Positions 34,388 through 44,190 of a stretch of 64,000 nucleotides of DNA are shown here, piece by piece; the first letter of the stretch is position 1, and each line of letters starts with the position of its first letter. The stretch is from Blautia sp. (GTDB lineage: Bacteria; Bacillota; Clostridia; Lachnospirales; Lachnospiraceae), in assembly GCA_017475035.1 (NCBI GenBank), contig JAFVGK010000185.1:1-64000 (forward strand), read 5' to 3'. The notes under the pieces are model-generated. The model made no database searches and was not told the DNA's origin. It was given only the letters and a program-made list of their open reading frames with translations. Position numbers and translations under genes: made by a program.

Positions 34388-36750
34388 GTGAAAGAAAACT
34401 GAAGATGAAAGATATTATGGAAGAAGACATCATCGTATTATCGGCGGTGCCCCTTCAAGGGACAACCATCCTCCCGGGGATGGTTGTCCATTTTGATATT
34501 CAAGGGAGAGCGGCAAAGCTCGGCATTGCCGCAGCTATGCGGCATCAGGCGGAGCTGTTTTTTGTCGTAAAAAAGGACGGAAAAGAAGAAAAAGAAAACA
34601 CGCTGAAGAACGAGGATCTGCGTGAGATCGGTACGATTGCGAAAATCCGCCAGGTCAGGCAGGTATCGCCGGATGCCGTTCGCGTTGTTGCCGAGGGTTC
34701 TTCCCGGGCAAAGCTTTGCCGGATTACACAGACGGATCCCTATATGGAATGTGAGGTGGCTCTGATTCCGGAGGATGACACGGTTCTGGATCCTGAGATA
34801 GAGGAGGCCATGGTGCGCACTCTTCAGGGGTTGTTTGCCGAGTACATGGCGAATCAGACCAAGGTTACGCAGGAGACCGCGGCCAGAATCAAAAAAGAAG
34901 AAAACCTGTCAGAGCTGTGCCGCATGCTGAGTGTGGAGCTCCCCATTACCTGGAAGCAGAGGCAGAGAATGCTGGAAGCATTGACTAAGGAAGCCAGGTA
35001 TGAGGTGGTCTGCGGCATCCTGATGCACGAGATCGGTATCCTGAAGATTCAGCAGGAGATCCAGGGCAAGGTCAAGGAACGTGTAGATAAGAATCAGCGG
35101 GAGTATATTCTGCGGGAACAGATCAAGGTGATCCGGGAGGAACTCGGAGACGAAGGCGTGGACACGGAAGCGGATGAGTTTGAAAAGAAGCTGGATGCGC
35201 TGGATGTCAGTGAAGAAGTAATGGAAAAGCTGCACAGAGAAATTGACCGTTTCCGACGAATGAACCCCATGTTTGCGGAAATGAATGTGCAGAGGACTTA
35301 CCTCGAGACGGTTTTTGAACTTCCCTGGGGAAAGAAAACCGAAGATTCCGACGACCTTGCGAGGGCAGAGGAAATTCTGGAGGAGGATCATTATGGACTG
35401 AAGGACGTGAAGGAACGCATTTTAGAATTCCTTTCGGTCCGGATTCTGACAAATAAGGGAAAAAGCCCCATCCTCTGCCTTGTGGGACCTCCCGGTACAG
35501 GCAAGACTTCGATTGCGAAGTCTGTGGCCAGGGCGCTGAACAAGAAATATGTCCGGATCTGCCTGGGCGGCGTGTATGATGAAGCACAGATCAGAGGGCA
35601 CCGGCGCACATATGTCGGCGCGCTGCCCGGAGACCTGACAGGCGCGCTGCGTACCGCGAAAGTATCCAATCCGCTGGTGCTTCTGGATGAAATAGACAAG
35701 ACCGGAAAGGATATCAAAGGGGACGTTTCTTCGGCTTTGCTGGAGGTGCTGGACCCGGAACAGAACAGTCGTTTTGTGGACCATTATGTGGAGGTGCCCC
35801 AGGATCTGTCGGAAGTCCTCTTTATTGCGACGGCCAATGACATCAATGGTATTCCGCGTCCCTTGAGAGACCGCATGGAGATCGTGGAAATTCCGGGATA
35901 CTCGGAAAACGAAAAGCTGCATATAGCAAAAGAACACCTGATCCCAAAGCAAAAGCAGGAGAACGGGATTGACAAGGGCTGTCTTGTAATCCAGGATTCC
36001 GCTTTGCGGCGCATGATCAATAATTATACCAAGGAGTCCGGCGTCCGCAGCCTCGAGCGGCTGATTGGCAGGATTTGCCGTAAGACAGCCAGAAGGATTC
36101 TTTCGGACGGTGAGGATAAGGTTAAGGTCACGGGGAAAAACCTTGATGAATTTCTGGGAAAATCCCGTTATACCTATCTGATGGCAAATAAAAAGAATCA
36201 GGTCGGGATTGTCAGGGGGCTCGCCTGGACCCAGTTCGGCGGTGATACGATGGAGATCGAGGTGAATATCATGCCCGGGAAGGGCGAGGTTGCCATGACC
36301 GGCCAGCTGGGAGATATCATGAAGGAATCGGCGAAGGCCGGCGTCAGCTATATCCGTTCCGTAGCGAAGGACTACCATATTGATCCGGAGTTTTTCGGCA
36401 GGAATGACCTGCATATTCATATTCCCGAGGGAGCTGTACCGAAGGACGGGCCTTCGGCCGGCATTACGATGGCGACGGCCATGCTTTCCGCGATTACCGG
36501 CCGTCCGGTACATGCGGATGTGGCAATGACCGGTGAGATTACGTTGCGCGGAAGAGTGCTGGCGATCGGCGGCCTGAGGGAGAAGCTTCTGGCGGCAAAG
36601 TATGCCCATCTGAAGAAGATTCTGGTACCGAAAGACAACAGGCCGGATATAGAAGAAATGGATAAAGAGATTACGGAAGGCCTGGAGATTGTATTTGTAT
36701 CGGAGATGGAAGAAGTGCTGGCTCATGCGCTGTGCGCGAAAAAACATTAA
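34384..36750 (+). CDS. lon: ATP-dependent protease Lon
   Basis: A 788-residue soluble Lon: N-terminal substrate domain (about 15-215), helical linker, AAA+ domain with Walker [10 protein letters not shown] (about 369) and Walker [10 protein letters not shown], and a protease domain with catalytic Ser in [13 protein letters not shown] (about 690) and Lys in [12 protein letters not shown]. It is not the membrane-type LonB. The GTG start overlaps the clpX stop as GTGA; an ATG at 34405 is a possible alternative. It completes the protease operon. Confidence 0.97.
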   Translation: MSERKLKMKDIMEEDIIVLSAVPLQGTTILPGMVVHFDIQGRAAKLGIAAAMRHQAELFFVVKKDGKEEKENTLKNEDLREIGTIAKIRQVRQVSPDAVRVVAEGSSRAKLCRITQTDPYMECEVALIPEDDTVLDPEIEEAMVRTLQGLFAEYMANQTKVTQETAARIKKEENLSELCRMLSVELPITWKQRQRMLEALTKEARYEVVCGILMHEIGILKIQQEIQGKVKERVDKNQREYILREQIKVIREELGDEGVDTEADEFEKKLDALDVSEEVMEKLHREIDRFRRMNPMFAEMNVQRTYLETVFELPWGKKTEDSDDLARAEEILEEDHYGLKDVKERILEFLSVRILTNKGKSPILCLVGPPGTGKTSIAKSVARALNKKYVRICLGGVYDEAQIRGHRRTYVGALPGDLTGALRTAKVSNPLVLLDEIDKTGKDIKGDVSSALLEVLDPEQNSRFVDHYVEVPQDLSEVLFIATANDINGIPRPLRDRMEIVEIPGYSENEKLHIAKEHLIPKQKQENGIDKGCLVIQDSALRRMINNYTKESGVRSLERLIGRICRKTARRILSDGEDKVKVTGKNLDEFLGKSRYTYLMANKKNQVGIVRGLAWTQFGGDTMEIEVNIMPGKGEVAMTGQLGDIMKESAKAGVSYIRSVAKDYHIDPEFFGRNDLHIHIPEGAVPKDGPSAGITMATAMLSAITGRPVHADVAMTGEITLRGRVLAIGGLREKLLAAKYAHLKKILVPKDNRPDIEEMDKEITEGLEIVFVSEMEEVLAHALCAKKH

Positions 36751-36764
36751 ATATATGCCGCGCA

Positions 36765-36806
36765 AGCGGCATCCTTCTGCAGTAAATTCGTGGGCATACT
36801 ATAAGT
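36765..36806 (+). repeat. Dispersed repeat R3, copy 1
   Basis: AGCGGCATCCTTCTGCAG then TAAATTCGTGGGCATACTATAAGT. A near-identical copy is at 45968-46010. Both end with a TATAA-rich stretch a short way before a gene (ysxC, sigI), so the repeat may carry a -10 element. Confidence 0.65.
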
Positions 36807-36822
36807 ATAAGGACAGTAAAGC

Positions 36823-37452
36823 ATGGTAATAAAAGAAGCAGTACTGGATATTGTCTGCGGAGTGACGAGCAAGGTTCCTGACACCCAAAAACCGGAGATC
36901 GCGTTTGCCGGAAAATCAAATGTGGGGAAATCATCGCTGATCAATGCGCTGATGAACAGGAAATCACTGGCGAGAACGAGTGCGCAGCCGGGCAAGACAC
37001 AGACGATCAATTACTATCTGATAAACCGGGACATGTATCTGGTGGATCTGCCGGGATACGGTTATGCGAAAGCTTCCGTGGAGGTAAAGGCAAAATGGGG
37101 CAAGATGATCGAGCGATATCTGCATACCTCGAAAAACCTGAAAGCGGTTTTTCTGCTGGTTGACATTCGCCATAAGCCGGGAGAGAATGATCGCCAGATG
37201 CATGACTGGATCAAGGCAAACGGTTATCGCCCGGTGGTGATTGCCACAAAACTGGATAAATTAAAGAGAAGCCAGGTGGCCGGCTGCATCAAAGAGGTAC
37301 GGCAGGGTCTTTCCATGGAGAAAGACCAGCTCCTGATCCCGTTTTCCGCACAGACCAGGCAGGGCAGAGAAGAAATCTGGGCTTTGATCGAGGAAATATG
37401 TAATCCGGGAGAAGAAAACGCGGAGAATGCTTCTTTGTCATCGGGCATGTGA
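36823..37452 (+). CDS. ysxC: Ribosome biogenesis GTPase YsxC/EngB
   Basis: A 209-residue TRAFAC GTPase needed for large-subunit assembly. The G motifs are complete: GKSNVGKSSL (G1), the G2 Thr region KTQTI, DLPGYG (G3), ATKLDKLKR (G4) and a Ser/Ala G5 region (IPFSAQT). Residues 190-209 are an acidic tail. It is the conserved neighbour of lon in Firmicutes. The gap to lon contains repeat R3, so a separate promoter is possible. Confidence 0.95.
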   Translation: MVIKEAVLDIVCGVTSKVPDTQKPEIAFAGKSNVGKSSLINALMNRKSLARTSAQPGKTQTINYYLINRDMYLVDLPGYGYAKASVEVKAKWGKMIERYLHTSKNLKAVFLLVDIRHKPGENDRQMHDWIKANGYRPVVIATKLDKLKRSQVAGCIKEVRQGLSMEKDQLLIPFSAQTRQGREEIWALIEEICNPGEENAENASLSSGM

Positions 37453-37580
37453 AGGAAAACGGAACAGTGTCATCAGGTGCATGAATGAAAGCAGAGCAGT
37501 TTTAAAGCATAGCTGTCATAACGCAGTGAGGAACATCGACGCAAAGCAATGTGTCCGTATCTATAAAGGGGGAAAGCGCA

Positions 37581-38426
37581 ATGGGGATGATCAAAGCTGT
37601 CGGGCTTGGCTTTGACTATCAGAATTACGATGAAGATGGTCAGGCAGAGGGCGTGAGCCGTGCCATAGAGGATGTGAGTCTGGATGTCCGGGAAGGCGAA
37701 TTTATCGCGGTGCTCGGACATAACGGCTCCGGAAAATCAACCCTGGCCAAGCAGATCAATGCTTTGCTGCTGCCTACACAAGGAACCTTGTACCTTGACG
37801 GCACGGATACTGCGAAGGCGCCGGAGCTGTGGAAAATCCGTCAGAAAGCAGGGATGGTTTTTCAGAATCCGGATAATCAGATCATCGGTTCTGTTGTTGA
37901 AGAGGATGTGGGATTCGGGCCGGAAAACATGGGGATACCCACGGAGAAGATCTGGAAAAGAGTGGAAGAGAGCCTTGCGGCAACGGGCATGACGGCGTAC
38001 CGCCTGCATTCGCCGAACCGTCTTTCGGGAGGTCAGAAGCAGCGTGTGGCGATCGCGGGCGTCATGGCGATGCGTCCGAGGTGCATTGTCCTGGATGAGC
38101 CCACCGCCATGCTGGATCCGAATGGGAGAAAAGAAGTCATTCAGGCGGTGCGGGAGCTGAATCAGGCGGAAAAAGTTACCGTTGTTCTGATTACGCACTA
38201 TATGGAAGAGGTCGTCCATGCAGACCGCGTTTTTGTGATGGATGAGGGCAAAATCGTGATGGAGGGAACCCCGAGGGAGGTGTTCTCCCATGTGGAGGAG
38301 CTGAAGCGTCTGCGCCTTGATGTGCCGCAGGTGACCTTGCTTGCCCATGAACTGAAAAAGGCGGGGGTGGATATCCCGGCGGGGATCCTGACCATCCAGG
38401 AGTTGGAGGAAGCGTTATGCCGATAG
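37581..38426 (+). CDS. ecfA1: ECF transporter ATPase EcfA1
   Basis: A 281-residue ABC ATPase of the energy-coupling factor module that powers vitamin and metal uptake by interchangeable S subunits. Walker [11 protein letters not shown]-loop FQNPDNQI, signature LSGGQKQRV, Walker [12 protein letters not shown] and the H-loop LITHYMEE are present. ATG 37581 (AAAGGGGGAA upstream) is chosen over the earlier open frame at 37551. It overlaps ecfA2 by ten bases. Confidence 0.95.
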   Translation: MGMIKAVGLGFDYQNYDEDGQAEGVSRAIEDVSLDVREGEFIAVLGHNGSGKSTLAKQINALLLPTQGTLYLDGTDTAKAPELWKIRQKAGMVFQNPDNQIIGSVVEEDVGFGPENMGIPTEKIWKRVEESLAATGMTAYRLHSPNRLSGGQKQRVAIAGVMAMRPRCIVLDEPTAMLDPNGRKEVIQAVRELNQAEKVTVVLITHYMEEVVHADRVFVMDEGKIVMEGTPREVFSHVEELKRLRLDVPQVTLLAHELKKAGVDIPAGILTIQELEEALCR

Positions 38427-39376
38427 TATGCAAGGATGTCTCATATACGTATAGCCCGGGAACGGCTTATGAAGTATCGGCCGTCAGGAAGATTAATCTC
38501 CGGATTGAGGATAATCAGTTCATTGGGATGATCGGACATACAGGGAGCGGCAAATCCACTCTGATCCAGCTGTTCAATGCTCTGCTGAAACCGACGTCCG
38601 GCACGATCACTTATAATGAGCGGGATATCTGGGCGGAGGATTATGACAGGCGGGCTTTGCGCAGTGAAGTAGGTCTGGTGTTCCAGTATCCGGAGCATCA
38701 GCTTTTTGAGAATGACGTATTGTCAGACGTATGTTTTGGCCCGATGAACCAGGGACTTTCCAGGGCGGAGGCTGAGGTGGAAGCTAAAAAGGCTCTTTTG
38801 TCTGTGGGATTTAAGGAAAAAAACTTCGGAAAATCTCCCTTTGAACTGTCCGGGGGACAGAAAAAGCGGGTGGCGATAGCCGGGGTTCTGGCGATGAATC
38901 CGAAGATCCTGATTCTGGATGAGCCTACGGCAGGTCTGGATCCGAAGGGAAGGGACAACATTCTGGATCAGATTATGGCACTGCATCGGGAACGGGGAAT
39001 TACGATTGTTCTGGTATCTCACAGTATGGAGGACATCGCGCGTTATGCGGAGCGCCTGATTGTGATGAATCATGGCGAGGTGGCTTTTGACGATGTGCCG
39101 AGAAATGTATTTGCCCATACCGAAGAGCTGGAAAAGATGGGCCTCGCAGCTCCGCAGATCACTTATATCATGAGGGATCTGTACCGGAAAGGGCTGGATG
39201 TGGATGTGACGGCGGATACGGTGGAGGAAGCCAGGGATTCGATTCTTGCCGCCCTCCAAAGGGACGGAAGGTTTCCCACGGCAGGAAACGAGCATGCCGG
39301 AGAAACAGAATCGTCATCCGAAGACATGAAGTCAGCGTGCAAGACTGCGTCAGGGGAGGAGGAAGGGAATGTTTAA
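38417..39376 (+). CDS. ecfA2: ECF transporter ATPase EcfA2, with repeat-derived C-terminus
   Basis: A 319-residue ABC ATPase paired with EcfA1. Walker [11 protein letters not shown]-loop FQYPEHQLF, signature LSGGQKKRV, Walker [12 protein letters not shown] and LVSHSMED are complete. Residues after about 285 are unlike the family: the last 25 ([20 protein letters not shown] ...) are encoded by DNA that matches dispersed repeat R2 (39302-39364), so the tail looks captured from an intergenic repeat. It overlaps ecfT by eight bases. Confidence 0.94.
   Translation: MPIVCKDVSYTYSPGTAYEVSAVRKINLRIEDNQFIGMIGHTGSGKSTLIQLFNALLKPTSGTITYNERDIWAEDYDRRALRSEVGLVFQYPEHQLFENDVLSDVCFGPMNQGLSRAEAEVEAKKALLSVGFKEKNFGKSPFELSGGQKKRVAIAGVLAMNPKILILDEPTAGLDPKGRDNILDQIMALHRERGITIVLVSHSMEDIARYAERLIVMNHGEVAFDDVPRNVFAHTEELEKMGLAAPQITYIMRDLYRKGLDVDVTADTVEEARDSILAALQRDGRFPTAGNEHAGETESSSEDMKSACKTASGEEEGNV
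39302..39364 (+). repeat. R2-like repeat inside the 3' end of ecfA2
   Basis: CGTCATCCGAAGACAT and AGTCAGCGTGCAAGACT, followed by GGGGAGGAGG, align with intergenic R2 copies. It is translated as the ECF ATPase tail and also supplies the ribosome site of ecfT. Confidence 0.6.
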
Positions 39377-40172
39377 GGATATTACCCTGGGACAATATTA
39401 TCCTGCGGATTCCGTTCTTCACCGCCTGGATCCCAGGACAAAGTTCATCGGAACCTTTGTCTTTATTATTTCCGTATTTTTGTTCCGTTCGTTTCCCGGC
39501 TACGGGGTGGCTACCTGTTTTCTTGTATCTGCGATTCTGCTGTCAAAGATCCCGCCGAAATATATCTTCAAAGGGCTGAAGGCCATCCTGATGCTGCTGA
39601 TGATCACCATGATCTTCAATCTGTTTCTGACTCCCGGGGAAGTGATCTGGTCTCTTGGAGTACTGAAAATTACGAAGGAAGGTGTGTCTCTTTCGCTCAG
39701 AATGGGAATCCGTCTGATTTATCTGGTTGTGGGGTCTTCTATTATGACCCTGAGTACCACCCCGAATCAGCTGACGAACGCGATGGAAGCTCTGCTGCGG
39801 CCTCTGAATAAGATACATGTGCCGGTGCATGAGATCTCCATGATGATGTCAATTGCCCTTCGTTTCATCCCGATCCTTATGGAAGAAACGGATAAGATCA
39901 TGAAGGCACAGATAGCGCGGGGAGCGGATTTTGAGAGCGGGGGCGTGGTTCAGAGAGTCAAAAGCATGATTCCGCTTCTGGTGCCGCTGTTTATCTCGGC
40001 TTTTCGGCGGGCGAATGATCTGGCGATGGCAATGGAGGCCCGCTGCTATCATGGCGGGGAACACCGCACGCAGATGAAGCCGCTGAAATACGCCAGGAGA
40101 GACAGTATCGCTTTTGGGATTCTTGCCTTGTATTTTGCGTCGTCGATTCTGTTCAGAGTGATGGGATGGTAA
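39369..40172 (+). CDS. ecfT: ECF transporter transmembrane subunit EcfT
   Basis: A 267-residue membrane protein with about five hydrophobic segments and the cytoplasmic coupling helices. The family Ala-Arg-Gly motifs are visible as AQIARGADFE and in the later AMEARCYHGG, where Gly is replaced by Cys. It links the two ATPases to the S subunit. No S-subunit gene is adjacent, as expected for the shared (group II) system. GGAGGAGGAAGGG precedes the start. Confidence 0.94.
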   Translation: MFKDITLGQYYPADSVLHRLDPRTKFIGTFVFIISVFLFRSFPGYGVATCFLVSAILLSKIPPKYIFKGLKAILMLLMITMIFNLFLTPGEVIWSLGVLKITKEGVSLSLRMGIRLIYLVVGSSIMTLSTTPNQLTNAMEALLRPLNKIHVPVHEISMMMSIALRFIPILMEETDKIMKAQIARGADFESGGVVQRVKSMIPLLVPLFISAFRRANDLAMAMEARCYHGGEHRTQMKPLKYARRDSIAFGILALYFASSILFRVMGW

Positions 40173-40206
40173 TGAGGCATAATGGGATCACCCATGCCCT
40201 CATTTT
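40171..40206 (+). terminator. Possible terminator after ecfT
   Basis: AATGAGGCAT..TGGG pairs with CCCATGCCCTCATT with small bulges, followed by TTCATT. It is weak, so read-through to truA is likely. Confidence 0.5.
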
Positions 40207-40281
40207 CATTCATGGGGGCGCCGGGTTTGCGGGGCATGGAGGGATACTGCGAAACAGACAGATCGGAAGAGGGGAAGGGCA

Positions 40282-41019
40282 ATGAAAAGAATCGGGATCG
40301 TCGTGGCATATGACGGGACAAATTACAGCGGCTGGCAGATCCAGCCAAATGCCGTTACCATCCAGGGCGTGCTGAATGAGACCCTGACGTCTCTTCTGGG
40401 TGAACAGATCGAGGTCATGGGCGCGAGCCGTACCGACGCCGGAGTCCATGCCCTGGGAAATGTTGCGGTTTTTGATACGAATACCCGGATTCCGGGGGAA
40501 AAGATTTCCTATGCGCTGAACCAGTTCCTTCCGCCGGATATCCGGATCCAGCTGTCTGAAGAGGTGGAGAGTGATTTTCATCCCCGGTATTGCGACAGTG
40601 AGAAAACCTATCAGTATCGTATCCTGAACAGACGGTTTCCCGTACCGACGGAGAGGCTTTATTCTTACTTTTATCATTATAAACTGGATGTGGATAAGAT
40701 GAGGGAGGCAACCTCCTTCCTGATCGGACGGCATGATTTCGCCAGCTTTTGCGGGTCGGGGGCTCAGGTGCGTTCTACGATACGGACGATAACGGGGATG
40801 GATGTCAGCCGGGACGGGGACATGATTACACTGACGGTTACGGGGACAGGGTTTCTCTATAATATGGTGCGCATCATAGCCGGTACCCTGATTGAGATCG
40901 GGAACGGGCAGTATGAGCCGGAACGGATGAAGGAAATACTGGAAGCAAAGAACAGAGAAGCGGCTGGACCGACGGCTCCGGCTCATGGGCTGACCCTGGT
41001 TGAGATTTCTTACCTATAG
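40282..41019 (+). CDS. truA: tRNA pseudouridine(38-40) synthase
   Basis: A 245-residue TruA enzyme. The catalytic Asp lies in GASRTDAGVHALGN (about residue 52). YDGTNYSGWQIQPNAVTIQG at the N-terminus and the late NMVRIIAGTLIEIGNG are typical. It modifies uridines 38-40 of the tRNA anticodon arm. Its position after ecfT is the normal Firmicutes order, but the usual rplM-rpsI genes do not follow here. Confidence 0.96.
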   Translation: MKRIGIVVAYDGTNYSGWQIQPNAVTIQGVLNETLTSLLGEQIEVMGASRTDAGVHALGNVAVFDTNTRIPGEKISYALNQFLPPDIRIQLSEEVESDFHPRYCDSEKTYQYRILNRRFPVPTERLYSYFYHYKLDVDKMREATSFLIGRHDFASFCGSGAQVRSTIRTITGMDVSRDGDMITLTVTGTGFLYNMVRIIAGTLIEIGNGQYEPERMKEILEAKNREAAGPTAPAHGLTLVEISYL

Positions 41020-41064
41020 GCGTCTGAATGCTGAATGAAAGAAACCGAAATAAAGAATTTTCAG

Positions 41065-41093
41065 TTTACAAAATGCGTATTATCTTGTATTAT
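41065..41093 (+). promoter_or_regulatory. Promoter-like site upstream of caspase-like gene (distal)
   Basis: -35 TTTACA (41065-41070), 17-base spacer, -10 TATTAT (41088-41093); an overlapping TATAAT lies at 41091-41096. Confidence 0.45.
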
Positions 41094-41311
41094 AATATAT
41101 ACAGGGATAGTGGCGGTAATCATAACCCTTTGACTTGATAACTTATACTCGATAACGGAATTATCTGGCGAAAAACCACGCATAACGATTGAATGCGTTC
41201 ACGTTCCGGTCTGAAACGGCATTTAATTGCGTTTACGAGTATTACTGACGCCCGGATTTAAGGAACGGTTACAAAAGATGAGTCCAGACTCATTTTGGCG
41301 CTTCCCCCCAC

Positions 41312-41340
41312 TTGTGAATAAGGAGAGGATGTGCTATACT
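41312..41340 (+). promoter_or_regulatory. Promoter of the caspase-like protease gene (proximal)
   Basis: -35 TTGTGA (41312-41317), 17-base spacer, -10 TATACT (41335-41340) with TG at the extended position. The leader would be about 200 bases. Confidence 0.6.
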
Positions 41341-41550
41341 CTCTTCATTCGAAGATCCGTGCGCTATAGACGGGTTCCATACAGGCGGATATGAAATGCA
41401 GAGTTTTTCCGGTCTTCCTGTACGGACCGCATCAGCGTGCAGAATCAGGTAAATTATGAAAGATGCTGCCTTTCATGATTTATCTGCGTACATTACTGTT
41501 TTTTCCTGCCTTTGGCTGAAGGCGGAGATTATGTAAAGGAGGTATTTCAG

Positions 41551-43146
41551 ATGAGAACGTTACATCAGGTAAAGCTTATGGCTGCTTCGGCAGTGCTTGT
41601 TCTCAGTCTTGGAACGGGATTGTGGGCATCTCATCCGGCTTATGCTGATTCTGCTGAGCCGAGAGTGACTGCAAAAAAGGACATCGAAACGAAGTCCGAT
41701 GAAACGGCAAATGCCAAAAGCACTGTCTCTGTTCAGACTGTGAAGCTGAAATCCGTATCAAACACGGCTTCAGGAGTTAAGCTTAAATGGCCGAAATCAT
41801 CCGGAGCGAATGGATACATCGTTCTCCGGGCTTATCCGGAGGATGACTATTACACAAGGATCAAGTATATTTACAGCGGCTCTACCTTATCCTATACGGA
41901 TACAAGCGCTTCTTCCGGCACCAGGTATTGCTATTCTGTCCGCGCTTTCCGGCAGATCGGGGACACGATGTATCTGGCCGGCTATGACAGCTATGGCACG
42001 TATATTTACCGTCTGGCAAGGCCGAAGGTTACAAAAGTGAGCAACACCTCGACCGGAGTCAAGGTTCAGTGGAGCCAGGCCAGCGGCGCCGCAGGCTATT
42101 ATGTTTTGCGCAAGAATGGGAGCGGCAGCTACAAGAGGATCAAAACGATCAAGAGCGGCAGCACGACGTCCTGTGTGGACAAGACCGCTGTAAACGGTGT
42201 CACCTATACGTATACGGTAAGGGCATATAAGGGTAACTCCAAGAGCGCTTATGTTGCCGCGGGCAAGTCCATCCGCCGCAGTTCTTCATCCTCAGGCAAC
42301 ACAAATACAAATACAGGAAATACTGTAAAATACCGTGCCCTTCTTATTGGTATGAGCGCTTATAATCCCTATACCTTCAATCTGAGCAATCCCAGCTCGG
42401 ATAGAAACAGCAATAATCTTTATGGAACGTATTATGATGTCCGGGCTATGAAGACAATGCTGAGCGGGATGACGTATTCCAAGATCACGATGAAGGAAAA
42501 TCTTTCCGCAAGCCAGGCTATCAGCGCGATTTCGTCTGCTTTTGCGGGAGCGGATTCCAACGACGTATCCCTGTTCTACTATACGGGTCACGGCTTTACG
42601 GATACGGGTACTTATTCCGGCGCTCTGGCTATGCGTACTTCGTCTTATAATATTGAGGCGCTTTTGCTTTCAAGACTTGCCACGGCATTGAAAAAGGTTC
42701 CCGGAAAGGTTGTGGTCCTGTTCGACAGCTGCGGAAGCGGCGCGGCGATTGCCTCGAAGGGTGCAGGTACTTTTGATGCAGCAACCTTTAATGATGAAGT
42801 AATGGATGCTTTCTTTGGCATGAACGGTCCGGTTACCGCGAAGTATAATGAACTGAGATCAGGCAAATTCTATGTGATCGCTTCCTCTAAGCCGCATGAA
42901 TCGTCCTATGATCTGGGCTTTGGCAGCGCGTTTACTGCAGGCATCGTACAGGGCGCGGGCTATAGACATCAGAGCAGCGCGTATGCGGGATATTTGCCGG
43001 CGGACAGCAATTCCAACAAGGTAATTACGTTGGAGGAGGCATATTCATACGCATACAGGTATCTGAATAACAACGGATATGGAAGCAAGCAGCATGTGCT
43101 TCGTTATCCGACAGGCAGCGGTCAGGCGATTTACAAAAAGAAGTAA
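41551..43146 (+). CDS. Secreted caspase-like (C14) protease with Fn3-like domains
   Basis: A 531-residue exported protein. The signal peptide (about 1-33) ends near HPAYA. Two repeated beta domains follow (about 60-150 and 155-240), each with VKLKW or VKVQW and a GYxVLR strand and ending in YSVRAF/YTVRAY, the style of fibronectin type III-like repeats common in Lachnospiraceae. After a Ser/Asn linker comes a caspase-type domain (about 260-531): YRALLIGMSAY, then the His of LFYYTGHGF and the Cys of VLFDSCGSG. Cleavage after basic residues is typical of bacterial relatives; specificity here is unknown. No anchor motif is present. AAAGGAGG precedes ATG 41551. An exonuclease gene follows after 12 bases. 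Confidence 0.87.
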   Translation: MRTLHQVKLMAASAVLVLSLGTGLWASHPAYADSAEPRVTAKKDIETKSDETANAKSTVSVQTVKLKSVSNTASGVKLKWPKSSGANGYIVLRAYPEDDYYTRIKYIYSGSTLSYTDTSASSGTRYCYSVRAFRQIGDTMYLAGYDSYGTYIYRLARPKVTKVSNTSTGVKVQWSQASGAAGYYVLRKNGSGSYKRIKTIKSGSTTSCVDKTAVNGVTYTYTVRAYKGNSKSAYVAAGKSIRRSSSSSGNTNTNTGNTVKYRALLIGMSAYNPYTFNLSNPSSDRNSNNLYGTYYDVRAMKTMLSGMTYSKITMKENLSASQAISAISSAFAGADSNDVSLFYYTGHGFTDTGTYSGALAMRTSSYNIEALLLSRLATALKKVPGKVVVLFDSCGSGAAIASKGAGTFDAATFNDEVMDAFFGMNGPVTAKYNELRSGKFYVIASSKPHESSYDLGFGSAFTAGIVQGAGYRHQSSAYAGYLPADSNSNKVITLEEAYSYAYRYLNNNGYGSKQHVLRYPTGSGQAIYKKK

Positions 43147-43158
43147 AGAGGCAGCCCT

Positions 43159-43815
43159 TTGAAGAAAATCTTTGTTGATCTCGAGATGAATCCAATTCCC
43201 TCTAAAGCAAAGATTCCAAGAGAGCTTTGCCGCCAGGAGACCATTGAGGTCGGGGCGGTAAAGCTCGATGAGCATAATGTGGAAATTGATTCATTTTGTG
43301 CATATGTGAGACCTCAGTATTCGGGTAAGATTTACGCGAATATAGTGAAGCTCACAGGAATTACCTGGGAGATGGTGGAAAACGCATCTTCCTTTGACAT
43401 GGTTTTGCAGGAGTTTCTCTCCTGGTGTGGAGAAGACTATCAGGTTTTTGCCTGGAGTGAGAGTGACAGAGCACAGTTTCGTCACGAAATGAATTTAAAG
43501 AAGATCCCGGTGGAAGGCAGCCTGGTTTATCTGATGGAGCATTGGATTGATTTTCAGAAGGAGTATAAGAGCCTGTTTCCGATTGAGAAGATTATGTCTC
43601 TGGATAAGGCTCTGGAGCTGGTCGGAATTGATTTTGAGGGGCGTGCCCATGATGCTCTGAATGATGCCAGGATGACGGCGAATCTGTATCGCTATGTAAA
43701 TGATGATGATCAGTTTGCAGAGCTGCAGAGGAGAGTGCGGGAGCTGTTCACACCGTCTGAGTTTACGCTTGCTGATTTTATTGATCTGTCCGGATTACAG
43801 CTGGACGGGGATTAA
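43159..43815 (+). CDS. DnaQ-like 3'-5' exonuclease (DEDDh)
   Basis: A 218-residue cytoplasmic exonuclease-fold protein. The acidic motif I is FVDLEMNPI, motif II is in VFAWSESDR, and motif III is GRAHDALNDARMTANL with the His and Asp of the DEDDh class. It probably trims RNA or single-stranded DNA. The start is taken as TTG 43159; no strong ribosome site is present, which suggests coupling to the protease gene ending 12 bases upstream. That pairing of a secreted protease and a cytoplasmic nuclease is unexplained. Confidence 0.85.
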   Translation: MKKIFVDLEMNPIPSKAKIPRELCRQETIEVGAVKLDEHNVEIDSFCAYVRPQYSGKIYANIVKLTGITWEMVENASSFDMVLQEFLSWCGEDYQVFAWSESDRAQFRHEMNLKKIPVEGSLVYLMEHWIDFQKEYKSLFPIEKIMSLDKALELVGIDFEGRAHDALNDARMTANLYRYVNDDDQFAELQRRVRELFTPSEFTLADFIDLSGLQLDGD

Positions 43816-43892
43816 AAGGAATGAGGAGGTCGCTGTCCTGCGCTTTTGGTGCGCGGGATGGCGGCTTTTTTATGTCAGAGCCTGAACCGGAA

Positions 43893-44012
43893 GCGCGGCT
43901 TTGAGGTTGTGCGGGCTCCCGGATCAATGTCACATTCGCTCAGCTGTTATTTTCCAAATGCGTCGCTCATTGTGACATTGATCCGTCCGCCTTTTTGGGT
44001 TATGAGCCGAGC
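43893..44012. repeat. Fold-back palindromic element, copy 3
   Basis: Arms CGGATCAATGTCACA and TGTGACATTGATCCG pair perfectly over 15 bases, within outer arms GCGCGGCTT/GAGCCGAGC. Unlike copy 1 it lacks the central hairpin, so the arms are joined by about 30 bases. It lies between the exonuclease and 5'-nucleotidase genes. Confidence 0.75.
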
Positions 44013-44081
44013 TGTTGGTGAAAGTTAATAATTTTTGCTGAAACTATGATTAGAACCAGATGAAAATATAGGCAAAAAAAG

Positions 44082-44110
44082 TAGATATTTTATTGATTAT
44101 TTGGTACAAT
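44082..44110 (+). promoter_or_regulatory. Promoter of the 5'-nucleotidase gene
   Basis: -35 TAGATA (44082-44087), 17-base spacer, -10 TACAAT (44105-44110), within an AT-rich stretch. Confidence 0.5.
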
Positions 44111-44190
44111 AGGGGAGAAGTAATGAAACCGGCTCATATCATCGGGGTGTGAGTTTCAAAACCGGAAATATATGGAAAGGAGTGCAACAC

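Larger units (their letters stand above)
41020..41550. other. Intergenic region with two promoters, no gene
   Basis: This 530-base stretch has no convincing frame. It holds two promoter-like sites, listed separately, and a segment near 41221-41262 (GCGTTTACG ... CGCCCGGATTTAAGG) that resembles 45933-45960. The stretch between the promoters has short repeated GCGTTNACG words, which may bind a regulator. Confidence 0.5.
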
